A stretch of DNA of 22,684 nucleotides from Hofstenia miamia (taxonomy: Eukaryota > Xenacoelomorpha > Acoela > Hofsteniidae): contig CABFPE010000313.1 in assembly GCA_900660155.1 (NCBI GenBank), forward strand, positions 326,267-348,950, read 5' to 3'. Both the position numbers and the translations under genes were made by a program. Of the stretch, positions 1 to 12,285 are shown in pieces. The notes under the pieces are model-generated. The model was not told the origin of the DNA and did not search any database. It was given only the letters and a program-made list of their open reading frames with translations. The first letter of the stretch is position 1, and every line of letters starts with the position of its first letter.

Positions 1-29
<29 letters not shown>
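1..29. repeat. (TA)n microsatellite at left edge
   Basis: Perfect alternating AT for 29 bases, running off the window start. The right end of the window also stops inside a (TA)n array, so both edges may be assembly breaks in low-complexity sequence. Confidence 0.97.
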
Positions 30-31
<2 letters not shown>

Positions 32-2236
32 AATAGTGGAAAAAATTAAAATCCCAAAGATTTCTAATAAATTTCTCAAAATTCATAAATAATCATTTTC
101 ATGATATGAAATGCTAAATTTTTAGAGTTGCTTTTTAAAAGTTCCAGGTGGCCTACAGCTGTATGCTCAAAACAAGCTTTGTTAAAGCCAAATTTTGAAT
201 GGTTAGTATTTCTCCATGATCTTTGAAATATTTAGTCATTGGATGATGATAGTGTGATATAAAATAAAACAAGAAACAATAAATTTGTTTGTTACGTAGT
301 AACACCCTTATGTTTTCAAATATGTCTTCATTCAGTATTCATATTGATTAATAAATGCATAGTTTCAGCACAAGTACTTTCAGTACATTATTAAAAAATA
401 AATGTAAGGAGCCGGAACCAGCAGATTAAAAAAATCGACCCTGACATGACCAGTATGCGAACGCCACCAAAATGTGTGGTCCCGCTGCTTTCCAATTTAA
501 ATTTATAAAAATTAGCTAAAAGGTACTTCGAGATGTTTTACTTCTATGTAAGACAGTTGCTTTCTTCTTTTAATTGTCAATATTTTTCCTGTCTATGCAA
601 ACACTATAAGGGAAAGCAAAAATTAATATTTTCCTGACTAATATGAACTTCTGTTAATCCAAAAACACCTAAGAACAGTTTTTGTGAGAGATCTTGGATT
701 AACTGAAGAAATATTAAACAAATTTAACAAGCTATTTAACATTTAATGTAAAAAAACTTCAGAATTAATAAGCAAATATCTACTTTTGCTTAAACTTTGT
801 CGGATGGATTTGTCGGCCTGAAGCTATGTTAAATCGCAAAGTCGTTCTTTCATTTAATATTATTGTGGATTGCTTTCTTTTTAATACAGAAAAACTAAAG
901 CCTCAGACTTGTTTAATGATATACAGATTTCAATTTTGAGTGTATGTGTGACCTTTATTCAAACAGAGTCATACATGAAATTAAGTTATTATATCAAATG
1001 CTACGAATATAATACTGAACCATATTTTAAAAGTGTAGTAGTTAAAATTATATTTATGAGGTAATTAATTGATCAAAGGACAACTTTAGTATTAAATGAC
1101 AATAAACTCTGAGAATAGAAACATCTGCTTAGAGATTTTGAAAATAGATGTATGTTGCGAATTGATTGCAGCGGAATCTTTCCTAAGAACTATTTGAGTT
1201 ATAATTTCCCAGAAACAGGTGCAACTCAAAATTTTATTTACAGATTATCACTGCATATCAAATTATTTTGAAATGTTAAAATCAATAACTCGATGAAAGG
1301 ATTTGAAATCTAATCCGTAACTGAAGAAGAAAAACTAAATCCACGAGAATTTAGAATTGATACTCAGCGAACATAACTTAGTATTATTTAGGACAAATAT
1401 TTGTTGTTTTTATAGTCAATCAACATTTTTGCTAATGCAAACATGTACACATTTAAATGAACTTCTAGTTGAAACTTGAGAGTCAAATGAAGATAAATTC
1501 AATTTTTATGATCAATTTACAACCCAAAGTTTTATTTCATCACTTTCCTAAAACGTGAATCAAAAGATGGTCAAGAAAAATTTTGATTCCGCATCTCATA
1601 CTCTAATTCTCATAAAATTACAAGACATTGAAGAAGAAAAAGAATATTAGCCAAAAATTTATGTCGAGTCTTTTAGTTTGGAAAAATAGCTCCTCTTAGT
1701 AAAATTAAATTTGCAAAAGTAAACCGTTTTCAGATAAATTTTTGTTTTTGAATAAGCTTAAATTATAATTTTTAGGCTATTTCTTAACGAAAAGAAGTGA
1801 CTATGTATGCATACATTTTAAAATTCCTATAAATAAATTGAAAATACTATGAAATCTTTTATAAAATACTTTTTAAAAAACTAGATAAGAAACCAGTTCA
1901 AATAATGTTAATAAAATAATATACAATTATTTAACGTTTTTCTGACGAGTAGGACAAATATCATTTTTTAGATTCCCAATTTCCAATCTTATCATCATAT
2001 GTAAATTTATGCGCGTATGCATCAAATCAATTTATTTCCCAATATAAGTGAGACATTTCCTCAATGCGGCAGGTGCAAACACTCCTGTGATCGATAGCGT
2101 AAAGTGCCAGTAAAAAATCAGAATTCACAAGATTTATTTTTAGATAACAAATTAAAATAAATTCTAAAAGTTTTGTCAGTAGAATTCTTCAAATTCTCAA
2201 ATTTATATTCTAGTTCAATTTTGTCAAGCGTATACC
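30..2236. other. AT-rich stretch without recognisable gene
   Basis: Dense stop codons in all frames and no open frame long enough to support a gene. I see no transposon ends or RNA gene. A less AT-rich patch at about 410-500 and another at about 2060-2115 stand out slightly, but I recognise neither. Confidence 0.6.
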
Positions 2237-2782
2237 TACAGTATGTCCTATAAGTTACGACGACTTTTTATTAATGATAATTCTATGTCTAGGATGATGA
2301 ATTTATTCCTGCTCTTCAAGCAAGACAGATACTATTATCATCACATTTCCAACAAGATGGTGCTCCAGCTTAACTTCTTAACAAATACCTTTCAGGATCG
2401 ATGGCAAATTTGGACCGATTCCTTGGCCAGCACGTAGTCCTGACCTCTCGTCCTGTGATAACGCGTTATGGGGTCTGCTAAAGCCTAGAATCGTAGCAAG
2501 AAAAGCACAAAACAAAGAAGACCTGAAAGGCGCTATTCAAGACGGATTTATGCGATTTCCAGTTGAAACTCTCTGAAAAATCAATGACAGAACGTTCAGA
2601 CGAATGCGATTGTGTATTGAACTAGGAAGCCTTCAAGTTGATCCTTATGATTAATTTTTTACATGTTCCTTAGAATAATTGTTAGAAATTACGTAATCGG
2701 TACAATAAAGTTTTGAAATATATATTTTCTTTACCTTGTTTTCTTTTTATAGAAGTCGTTGTAACGTATGGGACAGACTGTA
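2237..2782 (+). mobile_element. Internally deleted mariner-type (Tc1/mariner superfamily) element
   Basis: A 542-bp element (2239-2780) lies between TA dinucleotides at 2237-2238 and 2781-2782, the target duplication expected for this superfamily. The first 28 bases (2239-2266, starting CAGTATGTCC) match the reverse complement of the last 28 (2753-2780, starting CAGTCTGTCC) with four mismatches. Full-length mariner elements are usually about 1.3 kb, so more than half the interior is gone. What remains encodes only a broken transposase C-terminus. An AATAAA at about 2704-2709, between that remnant and the right terminal repeat, may be the original polyadenylation signal. It cannot move by itself, but the termini look good enough to have been used in trans. 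Confidence 0.88.
2345..2655 (+). pseudogene. Mariner-type transposase C-terminal remnant
   Basis: This is the decayed C-terminal part of a DDE/D transposase, the nuclear enzyme that cuts and joins transposon ends. Reading across a frameshift near 2400 gives FQQDGAPA at about 2347-2370, with the second catalytic Asp codon at 2356-2358, followed by WPARSPDLSSCD at 2424-2459, with the third acidic residue (Asp, codon 2457-2459), and then LWGLLKPRI. A third Asp instead of Glu is the mariner-like arrangement rather than the Tc1 one. A stop replaces the residue after QQDGAPA, and another stop sits at about 2574-2576, after which similarity-like sequence (RTFRRMRLCIELGSLQ) continues. The N-terminal DNA-binding domain and first catalytic Asp are absent. 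It lies inside the element bounded at 2237 and 2782 and cannot encode an active enzyme. Confidence 0.82.
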
Positions 2783-4326
2783 CATTATCACTAACTTAAC
2801 TACTCATTGTTAATGTTCATGTAGGTATTAGTCCTTATAATATAGTAAGAAATTGATAGTTTGTGTGAATATAAATACTGTAAATCATATTAATATTATC
2901 TAAATATTTTACCGAATTTTTATAGAAATTGAATAATCAATAAAATGTAGTTTCTTCTCATTAAATTCATCGGATGCTAACAACCACATTATACATGTAG
3001 AATATTATATTATAATAAAGAGTTAGGAAAAACAATGCAAATACTATATTCCATGAAAATATTCATTATAAAACATACTGAATATTTTCAGGATGCCATT
3101 TTTGTGCCCTGAGTACAAATAAGATTTTCTATTAAGGGTCGTTTCAAAAAACAAAACTATTCGTATTGCCGGTAAGAACTTCAGGAATTTATGCAATGAA
3201 ATATTTCATTGAATACAGTATGTCATAACTCAAACATCATTTTTAAAAAATTGGAATTGTTTGGATTACAGTTAGAGTATAAAATACATACAATTAGATT
3301 CCTGTGTTTCTTAGCTGTTGCTTTAACAAAATGAAAAATCCTACGTGATTCGTAGAAAAACATTAGTCACACATTCTTCTCTCCATTTAATATTCCTAAA
3401 TTCTTGTAATTATGATAAACTTTATTTCGAAACAGTATTCTTAAATATGATCCTCTATGCAACACTTGCTCTCCAGCTATAAGTTAGTGTAAACAGTTTA
3501 TCCATTTAAGTGTAAAGCCTAAGAGAAATCTCAAATATTTCAGAAAGATGACACATTTGTATAACAAAACAACAAATGAAAAATGAATTTCAAGAAATTC
3601 TACTAACTTCATTTATATAAAATTCGCATTAGTTATGCATCAAAGTTTTTCAAAAATGTGAAATAACACTTTTTTCCTCAAAGCTTCATTGCAATTATAT
3701 TGATTATCTGGATATACAATTATCCAAATTCATGAATTAATTCATCATTTTCTTTTTGGATTTCAAGCATGCTTATATTAATTTGGCACATTTATTGTAA
3801 GATAAATGGAAATAGCCTTAATAGGCTTGATTGAACACTAAATATAATTGTTTTTTTAATTCTTGCAATTCTTTGAAAGCAATTGGGTTTGTTTGCTTGG
3901 GTATTGATTTGGCCTTTTTGTTTTATTGAACGTGGTTTTAGATAAGAATATAAAACTAAAACAGCAAAACAGTGAGTATATATTCACTGCAATATTCCCA
4001 TCAGTGGTGAAACTATACATTGAGTTGGCGCCAAAATGACTGCACAATTAATGTAACGAAAATTATTGAAAATTTTCAAATATTTTTTAATTCTATAAAA
4101 TATATAAAATAGGATCAAATGTCCCAGAAATAAAATTATTATACAAAAATTAAAATAGACCTTCAAAATAGCACGCTGACCTGCTATAGGTCTGCTTACA
4201 AAAATAAGAAAAGAAACTAGGCATACGAAAAAACATCAAGGTTAAAATTTTTGCTTACTACAAAAAATGTTCACTCACCCAAATACGCAGCTTTAAGAAA
4301 TTTTTCAAGCAACAGAGTATGTTAAT

Positions 4327-4329
<3 letters not shown>
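2783..4329. other. AT-rich stretch without recognisable gene
   Basis: Only short accidental open frames occur here (the longest about 60 codons, on the minus strand around 3860-4166). I recognise no transposon terminus, repeat pair or RNA gene. Confidence 0.6.
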
Positions 4330-4367
<38 letters not shown>

Positions 4368-4373
4368 TATATT
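4330..4373. repeat. (TA)n microsatellite, interrupted
   Basis: A run of alternating TA from 4330 to 4361, one AAA interruption, then a second short TA run. It produces a meaningless Ile-Tyr repeat in a minus-strand frame. Confidence 0.97.
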
Positions 4374-7300
4374 TGGCATACGACTTTTTTCCTTCAACGG
4401 GGTTATGTACTTCATTTAGCTTTTTCTTCTCTTGTTTGAAATTCAAAATAGAAAAGAAAGAATCCAAATATCATCAAACACAAAAGTAAGTAAAAAATAT
4501 TTGCTTAAAAATATTTTATTTATTCTTTTTATAATATTTATTAAATGTGTGTTTTTGTTTGAAATTCAATGTTTGCGTATGTGTTAGGTCACTTAAGGCT
4601 CATTCAGCAGTGTCAAAGGCACGTTTGTTGGTAGAATCTTGTCGCAGTTGTTCATAAATATTATCCTTAGAATTAATTATTGTTCAAAATATACAGTATG
4701 TAGCATTAATTTTATAAACAAGAACTTGCAACTCCACGAATCGAAAGTATTTCTATCATCACAATTAGTTTCTAAATTGTGTGAGAAAATTAACCACACT
4801 TTGAGAATGCGAAGTATTTTCTCATTTTCACATGTCATGGCTCACCTTGACTACATAACCATTTTATTATTGACCAGTAGCCTAATGTTAAGCTAATATA
4901 CCCAACGTTAATATTCTTAACAGTAGAACTTACAAATTAGTCAAAATTGGCTCAAATTAATATTTTGTTTACTGGCACATGTTTTCATTAAAAACAACAG
5001 CAGGCATTTGTACCACCAAATACACTGATAATCCCTTTGAATTTGCATTTGTAAAATATTTCATTGTTTTATATAATGTTCTATTTTCAAATGTTGTATG
5101 AAAAAGAATCTTAAGAAGTAATGGTATTTCTAGTGTTAAGTAATAATTACATTTTAGTCCTACTCAGCTGAAATTCTTGAGGCACTAATGTCGAATATCT
5201 CCCCCTTCCTCCCTTCATCAAAATTTTGGATTGGATTATGGTACAAAAGGAAACCTTGCACAAATATTCCTCATATGAGCATCTAAAGTATGTCATCCAA
5301 TTTCACTAAGGGAGCTCCACATAGTGGTAATCCAAAGTTTAATTGTGAAGGAAACATTTCCAACCCTTCCCAGATGAAATAGGGTTAAAAACTAAGGTCA
5401 AGCTGAATGTAGTTATATGTCAAGACGGAGACATATTTTCGACTATATTGTCAATATGCATTTATGTTCACTAAAATCATCCATTTTATGGAACAAGTAT
5501 TTTGTATTATTTAATAATATAAAGTTTTGGGTTGCTATTAATATCATTGAAGTTCGTTTTTTTATACTCAAATAATTTCGTTGTAATATTTTCTAAACAT
5601 TTAATACCTGTAAGGGCTTGTTTCGGTAAATAATGGTGGGAAATATAGATATTGGCTTAACAGTTGAGAAGAGATATGCAGAAAGGAAAAATGTGACGAA
5701 GAAACAACAGCAAATGAGGAGAAGGATCATCCAGAGCTTACTGCAATCACCATCACACTTCTAAAAAAAAACTTATGATATATAAAATTCTGTTGTGATT
5801 GTCACAAAATATTTTGAGAATTGAATTTTGTATGTAATTTTTATCCATACTTTTCAATAACAAAATTACTTTTTGGAAGGTTAACCTGGTTAGCATAGTT
5901 CCCCTTTTTGAGAATTCTTTGTCATAACAAATTTATAAATAGAATTAGGAAAAAGTTAAAACTTTTTTCATTAATTCAATGGTAACTTATTGAAACAAAA
6001 TAAATTTAATGCCAGTAGCCATTAACTCAAGTCAAGTACCTGTGTTTTATTCATAATTACTAACTACGAAATACACTTAAAATTGAATTAAATATTCGTT
6101 CTGAGTTATAAATAAGTGATTGAAGAAAACAGAGAATTAATAGCTAATAGATCTTTAATTGATGACCAAAGATTAATTTCGCAGGCAAGGAAGTCTCAAA
6201 GGATCCATTATACATAATTTATCAATGATTTCAAAGAAAGAGAAATCCAATAAAATGATATTAATTTTTTTCCGATGTATAATAAATCAAAGTAGATTTT
6301 CAATATTTAACAAATTAATTACATCATGCATAAAATATTCTAAAAACTTTAACAAATTGATTGAAATTGATTTGTGGTTCACTATGATTTGTAGTTTACA
6401 TGTAATGCAAAAAATTAAAATTAAAATATACAAATTGCCCCTAATTTTTTTATTTTTTAACTATTATATGAGTAAATTTTCAAAATTTAAAAAAGCAGTA
6501 TATCAGCTAAATCGCTAAGCTCTCTATGATCAATTAAATTGGTAAATGAAATGTTTCCTACTTAATATGATAGAATTAGTGCTACAATATTTAGTTTTAA
6601 TTTATTAACGGGAGTAAAACGAAAACCATTAAATTTAAATGAAGAATGGAAATAAAATGTGAAAATTTTCCTTATGGCTTAGAAGAGGAATTTATAAAAA
6701 AATGATATATATAGTATTATAAATAAACAAATATTGAAATTAGAATCTATTCACAAATATATATTGAAATCTTTCAAAATATATTTTATAATATAATAAC
6801 GCATATAAATAATCCTCTATTAATTATATTGTTGTCATGTAGAATTAACGCTATTAAATAGTAAGGCCATTTAGAATTAAATTCAAATTGGGGCAAAAAT
6901 GCCATCACAAATAAACTTGGAGTGTTAAGCAACTTTAAGTTATATATTAAATATATATTTTCAATTAATTCTTACCGCTGTGTTGACATTTGGAACATGC
7001 CTCTCAAATCCATTTGTCCGGACTAAGTCAAATCTAAAATATAAAATTATGAACTTCAATTTATTGCTTATCACAAAAATACAGCATCAAATTTATATTT
7101 TTGAATTCATGGTCTTAGCCTAATATTTTATATGACGAAATATAATTCTGATTAGAATTGTTTATCTGTAAAAATGAAGTTAATGAAATTAGATCCAGGC
7201 ATGCTTTAAGAATCTGAATTGCCCATGAAGATAGAATTATGCATGAGATTGGAATCAATTTCAAAAATATCGAATTCTATTTACTCTTCCAAATATAAAA

Positions 7301-7546
7301 TATATTGGCATGACCAGCGGCGTGGTACGTATACTATAAGTATAGAAACTGCAAAAATAGGTTTCAGAATATTGCTCGTAATTTTTGCCAATATTGCCCA
7401 AAATGGAAGTGGGCCGTGTGACCAAATGGGAGCATGGAACCAGAAAGTTTTATGGGACGGGCTTCGAGCAAGACAGGATGGATCAAATCCACTCGAATTA
7501 GTGGAACTGGTACCAATATATTTCTAGTTCAGCAGAAACTTACACC
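4374..7546. other. Long AT-rich stretch without recognisable gene
   Basis: About 3.2 kb with no supportable gene. Short open frames at about 4639-4896, 6225-6518 and 7219-7527 show no domain or motif that I recognise and have lysine/isoleucine/asparagine-rich, composition-driven translations. A less AT-rich block at about 5150-5440, with CCCCCTTCCTCCC at about 5201-5213, could be an old transposon fragment but has no termini I can identify. Confidence 0.6.
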
Positions 7547-7803
7547 CCTGACATCCGTGGCGTACGCACGGGGGGACATGGTGGAATGTCCCCCGTCAGG
7601 TTTCCAAATTTGATTTCGACTGGATAAATCAAAAAAATTTTCGTAAAAAATTGAAAAATTTAAAATCTAGGATCGTGAAATGCATTTTTTAGAGTCTATT
7701 TTCTCAATATTTCCAAAAATTTTCGCGGGGCTTCGCTCCGCATTGGGTAATGATGATGATGTCCCCCCTATCAGAAAATCCTGCGTACGCCCCTGCCTGA
7801 CAT
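7547..7803. mobile_element. hAT-type MITE, copy 1, with 8-bp target duplication
   Basis: A 241-bp non-autonomous element (7555-7795) is flanked by the direct repeat CCTGACAT at 7547-7554 and 7796-7803. It starts CCGTGGCGTACGC and its reverse-complemented end starts CAGGGGCGTACGC, so the termini are short imperfect inverted repeats. An 8-bp duplication with such ends points to the hAT superfamily. Just inside the left end, GGGGGACAT (7571-7579) and ATGTCCCCC (7586-7594) form a 9-bp perfect hairpin with a 6-base loop. There is no transposase. Small open frames seen on both strands across 7667-7892 are accidental. Confidence 0.88.
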
Positions 7804-8629
7804 CTATGCCTATAGAATACAGAAAGAATAACAGTTTTGTTTTCATGCGCTTGCCCATTCACAATGGGGGTTAGATGGAACCTTTGTATCAATTCTCAAG
7901 CCAAACTTAATTATATATTTGAACAAAGTAAGTAATTAATCCTTACGTTCCACTGTTCTGTGCTAAGGCAAATAGTGATGCAATTAACAATGCCGCTGAA
8001 GCGAAATTCCCAATTACAGACAAAATTAGAATTACGCAGAGCTAAATATAATTTTGTTAATCGCTGAGTCATTCCATTGAACTAATTGCTTCCACAAAAT
8101 TCAGATATGTAGTTGATTGATAGTTTAGCTGTGATTGATGACTTTCAAAGTTAGTGTAGAGTAATTCAAAAACCACCTGAAGCTAATACAAGGCACATTT
8201 CATAAAGAATTCTTTTGTCTAGTATTGTAAATTACAAATATTATTCAAATTTTAACAAAATTAGGAAACACAATTTCGTATGATTGTGTGCATTTATGTA
8301 TCTCATTGTCACAAAATTTTTGTACTAGAAATAATAATAGCTTTGAGTTATATTTACAATCTAGTTTTAACCTCTACTTATGTGACTTAATAAAGATGAA
8401 TACATTTTAAAATATTAGTTTTCGTTTAGTACAATTAAATAATTTGGAAAGTAGTCAATCGCCAGGAGGTTTTATATTAACTTTCATACATTAATGCTGA
8501 AGTTGAATGGTTATTGAGAGGACCAACTTAAATTGATAGAATTTTCTTGTATTTTAAATGCTAATGATCTAATTTGTTGACCAACGTAATTTTCAAACGC
8601 CACGGTTTTTGTTTAATTATTACCAGCCA
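7804..8629. other. AT-rich stretch, no recognisable gene
   Basis: No open frame of note. The downstream part, about 8520-8629, may be the 3' untranslated tail of the retrotransposon end proposed at 8630-8675, but I see no coding similarity in it. Confidence 0.5.
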
Positions 8630-8675
8630 ATAAAGGCTACATTACATTAATATATATATATATATATATATATAT
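8630..8675 (+). repeat. (TA)n array preceded by AATAAA; possible retrotransposon 3' tail
   Basis: A (TA)n array at 8650-8675 directly follows AATAAAGGCTACATTACATT (about 8630-8649). A polyadenylation-type hexamer followed by a simple repeat is how many animal non-LTR retrotransposons end, so this could be a 3' tail of a 5'-truncated copy. No reverse transcriptase remnant is visible upstream, so it may equally be a plain microsatellite. Confidence 0.4.
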
Positions 8676-8800
8676 TTATCCATTCACAATCTAAAATTAG
8701 TTGCTGATGATCATAATATTTGAACCTTGAACAGTGAACACAAACATTTTTGCCTTTCTGTTGTGAATTCTAAGAGCAAAATTAACTTGACTCGATTGTA

Positions 8801-9082
8801 GAGATGTGCGTTGAACTGCTGAAGTAAATGTTTACATTAATTTACAATTGTTAAATGTTCTCTTCACGTCAGATTTGGCATTAACATTCTAAGTTCAATC
8901 AAATCACTGATAAGCTCAGATCCCAATTACTTGGTGTAATGATCATCATTTGATCACTTTCGGACATTCATGTATTATTTTGGACTTGATGCATTGAAGA
9001 TATAAAAAGAACTAGCTTTGTTAGCCTGTACCAACAAGAACACAATATTTAGCTGTTTGAGTTGTAGTGCCGTGAATCAACT
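8801..9082. repeat. 282-bp direct repeat, copy A (with TATA-like sequence)
   Basis: This segment is repeated in the same orientation at 13062-13343, with no insertion or deletion over 282 bases. All six differences that I count fall within a 16-bp patch (8994-9009 here). Weaker similarity at the same offset continues upstream for about 24 bases (AAAATTAACTTGA shared), while the right boundary is sharp after GAATCAACT. It has no open frame, no clear terminal inverted repeats and no visible target duplication. It could be a young dispersed repeat, a duplicated regulatory segment, or a gene-converted pair. Confidence 0.93.
9000..9009 (+). promoter_or_regulatory. Possible TATA box in repeat copy A
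   Basis: ATATAAAAAG resembles a core-promoter TATA box. Its counterpart in copy B (13261-13270) is an A-run, so the motif is not conserved between two otherwise identical copies. No open reading frame of useful length starts within the next few hundred bases. Chance is a real alternative in DNA this rich in A and T. Confidence 0.22.
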
Positions 9083-11748
9083 CATTTTCTTCCATGAATA
9101 CCTTTTGCAGCATCAGGAATTTCTAAACGGTTTTGTCGAATTGTGCCCACACAAGTAGTCAAATTTGGAGACAAAGATTTTCACTAGAAATTTATCACCT
9201 CCAGTAATATTTCTTCCTTTTCTAACATATTTGATTTTTCGGCGAAAGTTCCACAGTAAAATATATAATTAGACAAAATTTATTTATTTGTATATATAAT
9301 GTCTATATCAAATATAAATACATATAGTAAGTAAGTAATTTCGAATGTAAATTTTGTAAGCCAGCGGCTAGATTTTGGGGTACATGTGCAACCTAAGCAG
9401 TGAGAAATATGCATTTTCCCAAAATGATACTTTATACAAGTTGAACATGGAATTTTTTTCATTTCCAAGAAATATTTAAGTAAAATTTATAGGTCGTTTA
9501 TGAACGTTAGGATAGAAGAACACTAATAGATTTAAGGAAGAATTTAAAGAATTCAAACATTCTAAAAGATTTAATTTGTTTTGTTTTCGTACATATTTAT
9601 TACATGAATCGGGTTGCGTTTCATTCTTATATTGGCCGGCTCTGGTGGCGGGTCAAGATAAGAACCGTTTCTTACCCTGTTTGTAACAAGGGTTCTGACC
9701 TACAAAATTTGCTAAACTCTAGTCTACGGTCAGTCTAACAAAGCATTAAGGAATTATAATACTGCATTAATACATTGAGGATTCTTTTGACAAAATTTTC
9801 TAGTTTTGCATAATGTTGGTTCTTAAATAGTCTTATTTCAAGATTTAGAAATGCCCTGGTTTTTAGATGAAGTACTGCCCAGGCTCAACTAATTTATGTA
9901 TAAATGTTAGGCCAGACAAAATGAAGTGAAAATAAAAACTGAATTATATCGTAAATTAGATTTAAATAACAACCGGAAATCAAGTTGAGCCCAAAATTCA
10001 TTGCACTTTAGTTTTCAAATGCTACATTTAGGATTCTGTTAATACAATTATTTCGTTCTTATTTTTGGTTATGATAATTTTAGCGGACGAAGTACATTCA
10101 ATTTTTGAAATTAATTCACTCAACTGTAAAGGCTACTTTTTTACCATTAGTTTTAAACAAAAGCGAAAGAATATCTGTGAATTTAACAATTCAATTTACA
10201 TTTAGTAATATTATTGAATATTTGTTAAGAGATACAAATGGAAATTCATTGAAAAGATTGGATGTAGACATCTGGTTAAGAAAGGTTTTGAAAAAAAGCA
10301 GCGCACACATGATTGATTCTTTCCGCTTAATAATCGGAACAAATATCCTTAAAATATATTTGGTGCAAACGTTTTCTTTATCGCACTGAAGTCAATAAAT
10401 TCTTTGTATAAAGAAGAAATTAATGATAAATTAATTCAATTTATGCTGATTTCAGATTGGATGCCGCTAATTTACAATTTATGAATACTCTCGTAAACAT
10501 TATCAGATCTTCCTAATTCTAGGTTTTGGGCAATTAATTTGCAAATCAATGAAGGCCAGGTGAAAAATGAATGTGTAATTTTGTAGATTATTTAAAATTT
10601 TCACATACTATATTGGTTATTAGTTATTCTTAGGAAAGTCTTATAACTTAAAACTGAGAAATCGCAAAGACTTTGTAGTTTGATTTATGCTTGTTTATAT
10701 AAAATATTTTTATCTGAGCAAAACAAAATATGATTCACACATAAAAAGATGCGTTTCTGATATAAAACTATAAACTAAATTGTAATTAAGCTTCTTAAAG
10801 ATTTCCAATGAACGCAGAAGTTGCAACTATCCTTTATTAGTTACGAATAATATTCAGTAAAGTCAAAGGTCAGGATTTTATGAGCCTTTAAATGTATTGA
10901 ATGCAATGAAGAATTGAAAAAACACACTGGCCAACTCAATCACTTAGGTACATGAAGTAAACTTAAATTCCATAAATTTCTCATTTATTTTCAAACATGT
11001 ATAGTAAAAAGATAGCCTATCCAGTAGAGTAGCAAAGAATGTATTGAATGTCTCCCCTCGCGAACAGATATTGGACATGGCCAGAAAATTTCGGCCCACT
11101 TATGTCTAATCTTAGTAATGTTGTTTTAATTTTTCTGATTTCTAGACCAAAGTTGGGTGCATTAGAAACTTATAATAAAATTTAAATTGAATTTTTTAAC
11201 AACTTGTATATAAATTATAGCGCATTCACTGCATTTGTTTTAACTTGTATGCCATGTTGCGTAAAAGGAAGTTATTGATTAATTTCGGTCATTTTGAGAC
11301 ATTTTTTCAAATCCTCGGCCCAAGCACGGCTAAACCGGTCCATATCAAAAAATACATCCACCAGCAAATAACAATTGCAAGAATATTTTATTTACAAACC
11401 TATTTGAGTCATTTCATTATTAACCCTAGTAAGCCGAAGTTTCGATATACCTAGAAAACCCACACCGATCATTTCACCTTTTATAATAATTTTCAACTTT
11501 GTTGGTATTTTATTCTTTCTATGATTTGCGAATTTGTTACCAATATTCAATTGAAGCAATTAAACTTCTCACTGATAAATTTTTCAATAAGTACAATGCT
11601 TCTGAGCGTGGTAGCAAAGTTTTTGCTGCAGTTATCCAATTATTGACAAGCTAATTGACGTATTATAAATGAAATATTTTCTAATCGTATTTCGTATATT
11701 GAATCAATTATTCTTATAACTTTGAATAATTTCCATAATGTTATAGTG
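9083..11748. other. Long AT-rich stretch without recognisable gene
   Basis: About 2.7 kb with only short open frames (around 9280-9468, 10105-10389 and 11245-11454), none with a recognisable motif. A GC-richer patch at 9634-9700 contains two adjacent small hairpins (TAAGAA/TTCTTA, and CCCT/AGGG), but it does not fold as a tRNA. Another GC-richer patch lies at about 11050-11105. Confidence 0.55.
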
Positions 11749-12018
11749 ATATATATATATATACCTACACATTTTGAATGATTTTGTAGAAATTATAAAT
11801 GTATACGCTTTTTACAAAATTATAAAACTCCAAAATTAAAGGCAATGCTATAAATTACAAATATAGTTACAATAATAATAATTTAAAAAATATAGAACTT
11901 ACACACAAACATAACACATACAAACACATCACATAAAAATCAAAATTTAGAAATCAAATAATTTCATTTTATCTATTTGGTTTAAACAAATTGCGTTGAT
12001 GTTCAAAATTTTTACTGA

Positions 12019-12226
12019 TTAGCTAAAAGATTTTTTTAGCATTTTTCTAAGTTTTCTTAATTTTGTAATTGATCCAATATTTTGTGGTAGCTTATGCCAG
12101 TGTTTTATTATGGGTGTTGAAAATTTAATGATTTGATTTAATGAATTAGTAACATTAGAAGCAAGGTAAAATCTTCTAGTTTATACCATATTTTGAGTTT
12201 ACTGTCACTAAACAGTAGAAATTGAC

Positions 12227-12285
<59 letters not shown>

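Noticed and set aside
6225..6518. 97-codon open frame
   Set aside because: A Lys/Ile/Asn/Phe-rich translation typical of AT-rich noncoding DNA, with no motif and no splice or promoter context.
7219..7527. 102-codon open frame just before MITE copy 1
   Set aside because: No recognisable domain, a non-ATG start and composition-driven residues at its N-terminal half.
7667..7892. Three overlapping short frames on both strands
   Set aside because: They lie in or at the edge of MITE copy 1, with no shared peptide in copy 2.
9634..9700. tRNA-like or SINE-like segment with A-box-like and B-box-like words
   Set aside because: Two small hairpins form, but no cloverleaf or acceptor stem. The B-box-like word deviates from consensus.
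10105..10389. 94-codon open frame
   Set aside because: It opens with TTG, has no recognisable domain and is isolated. I could not support it as a gene.
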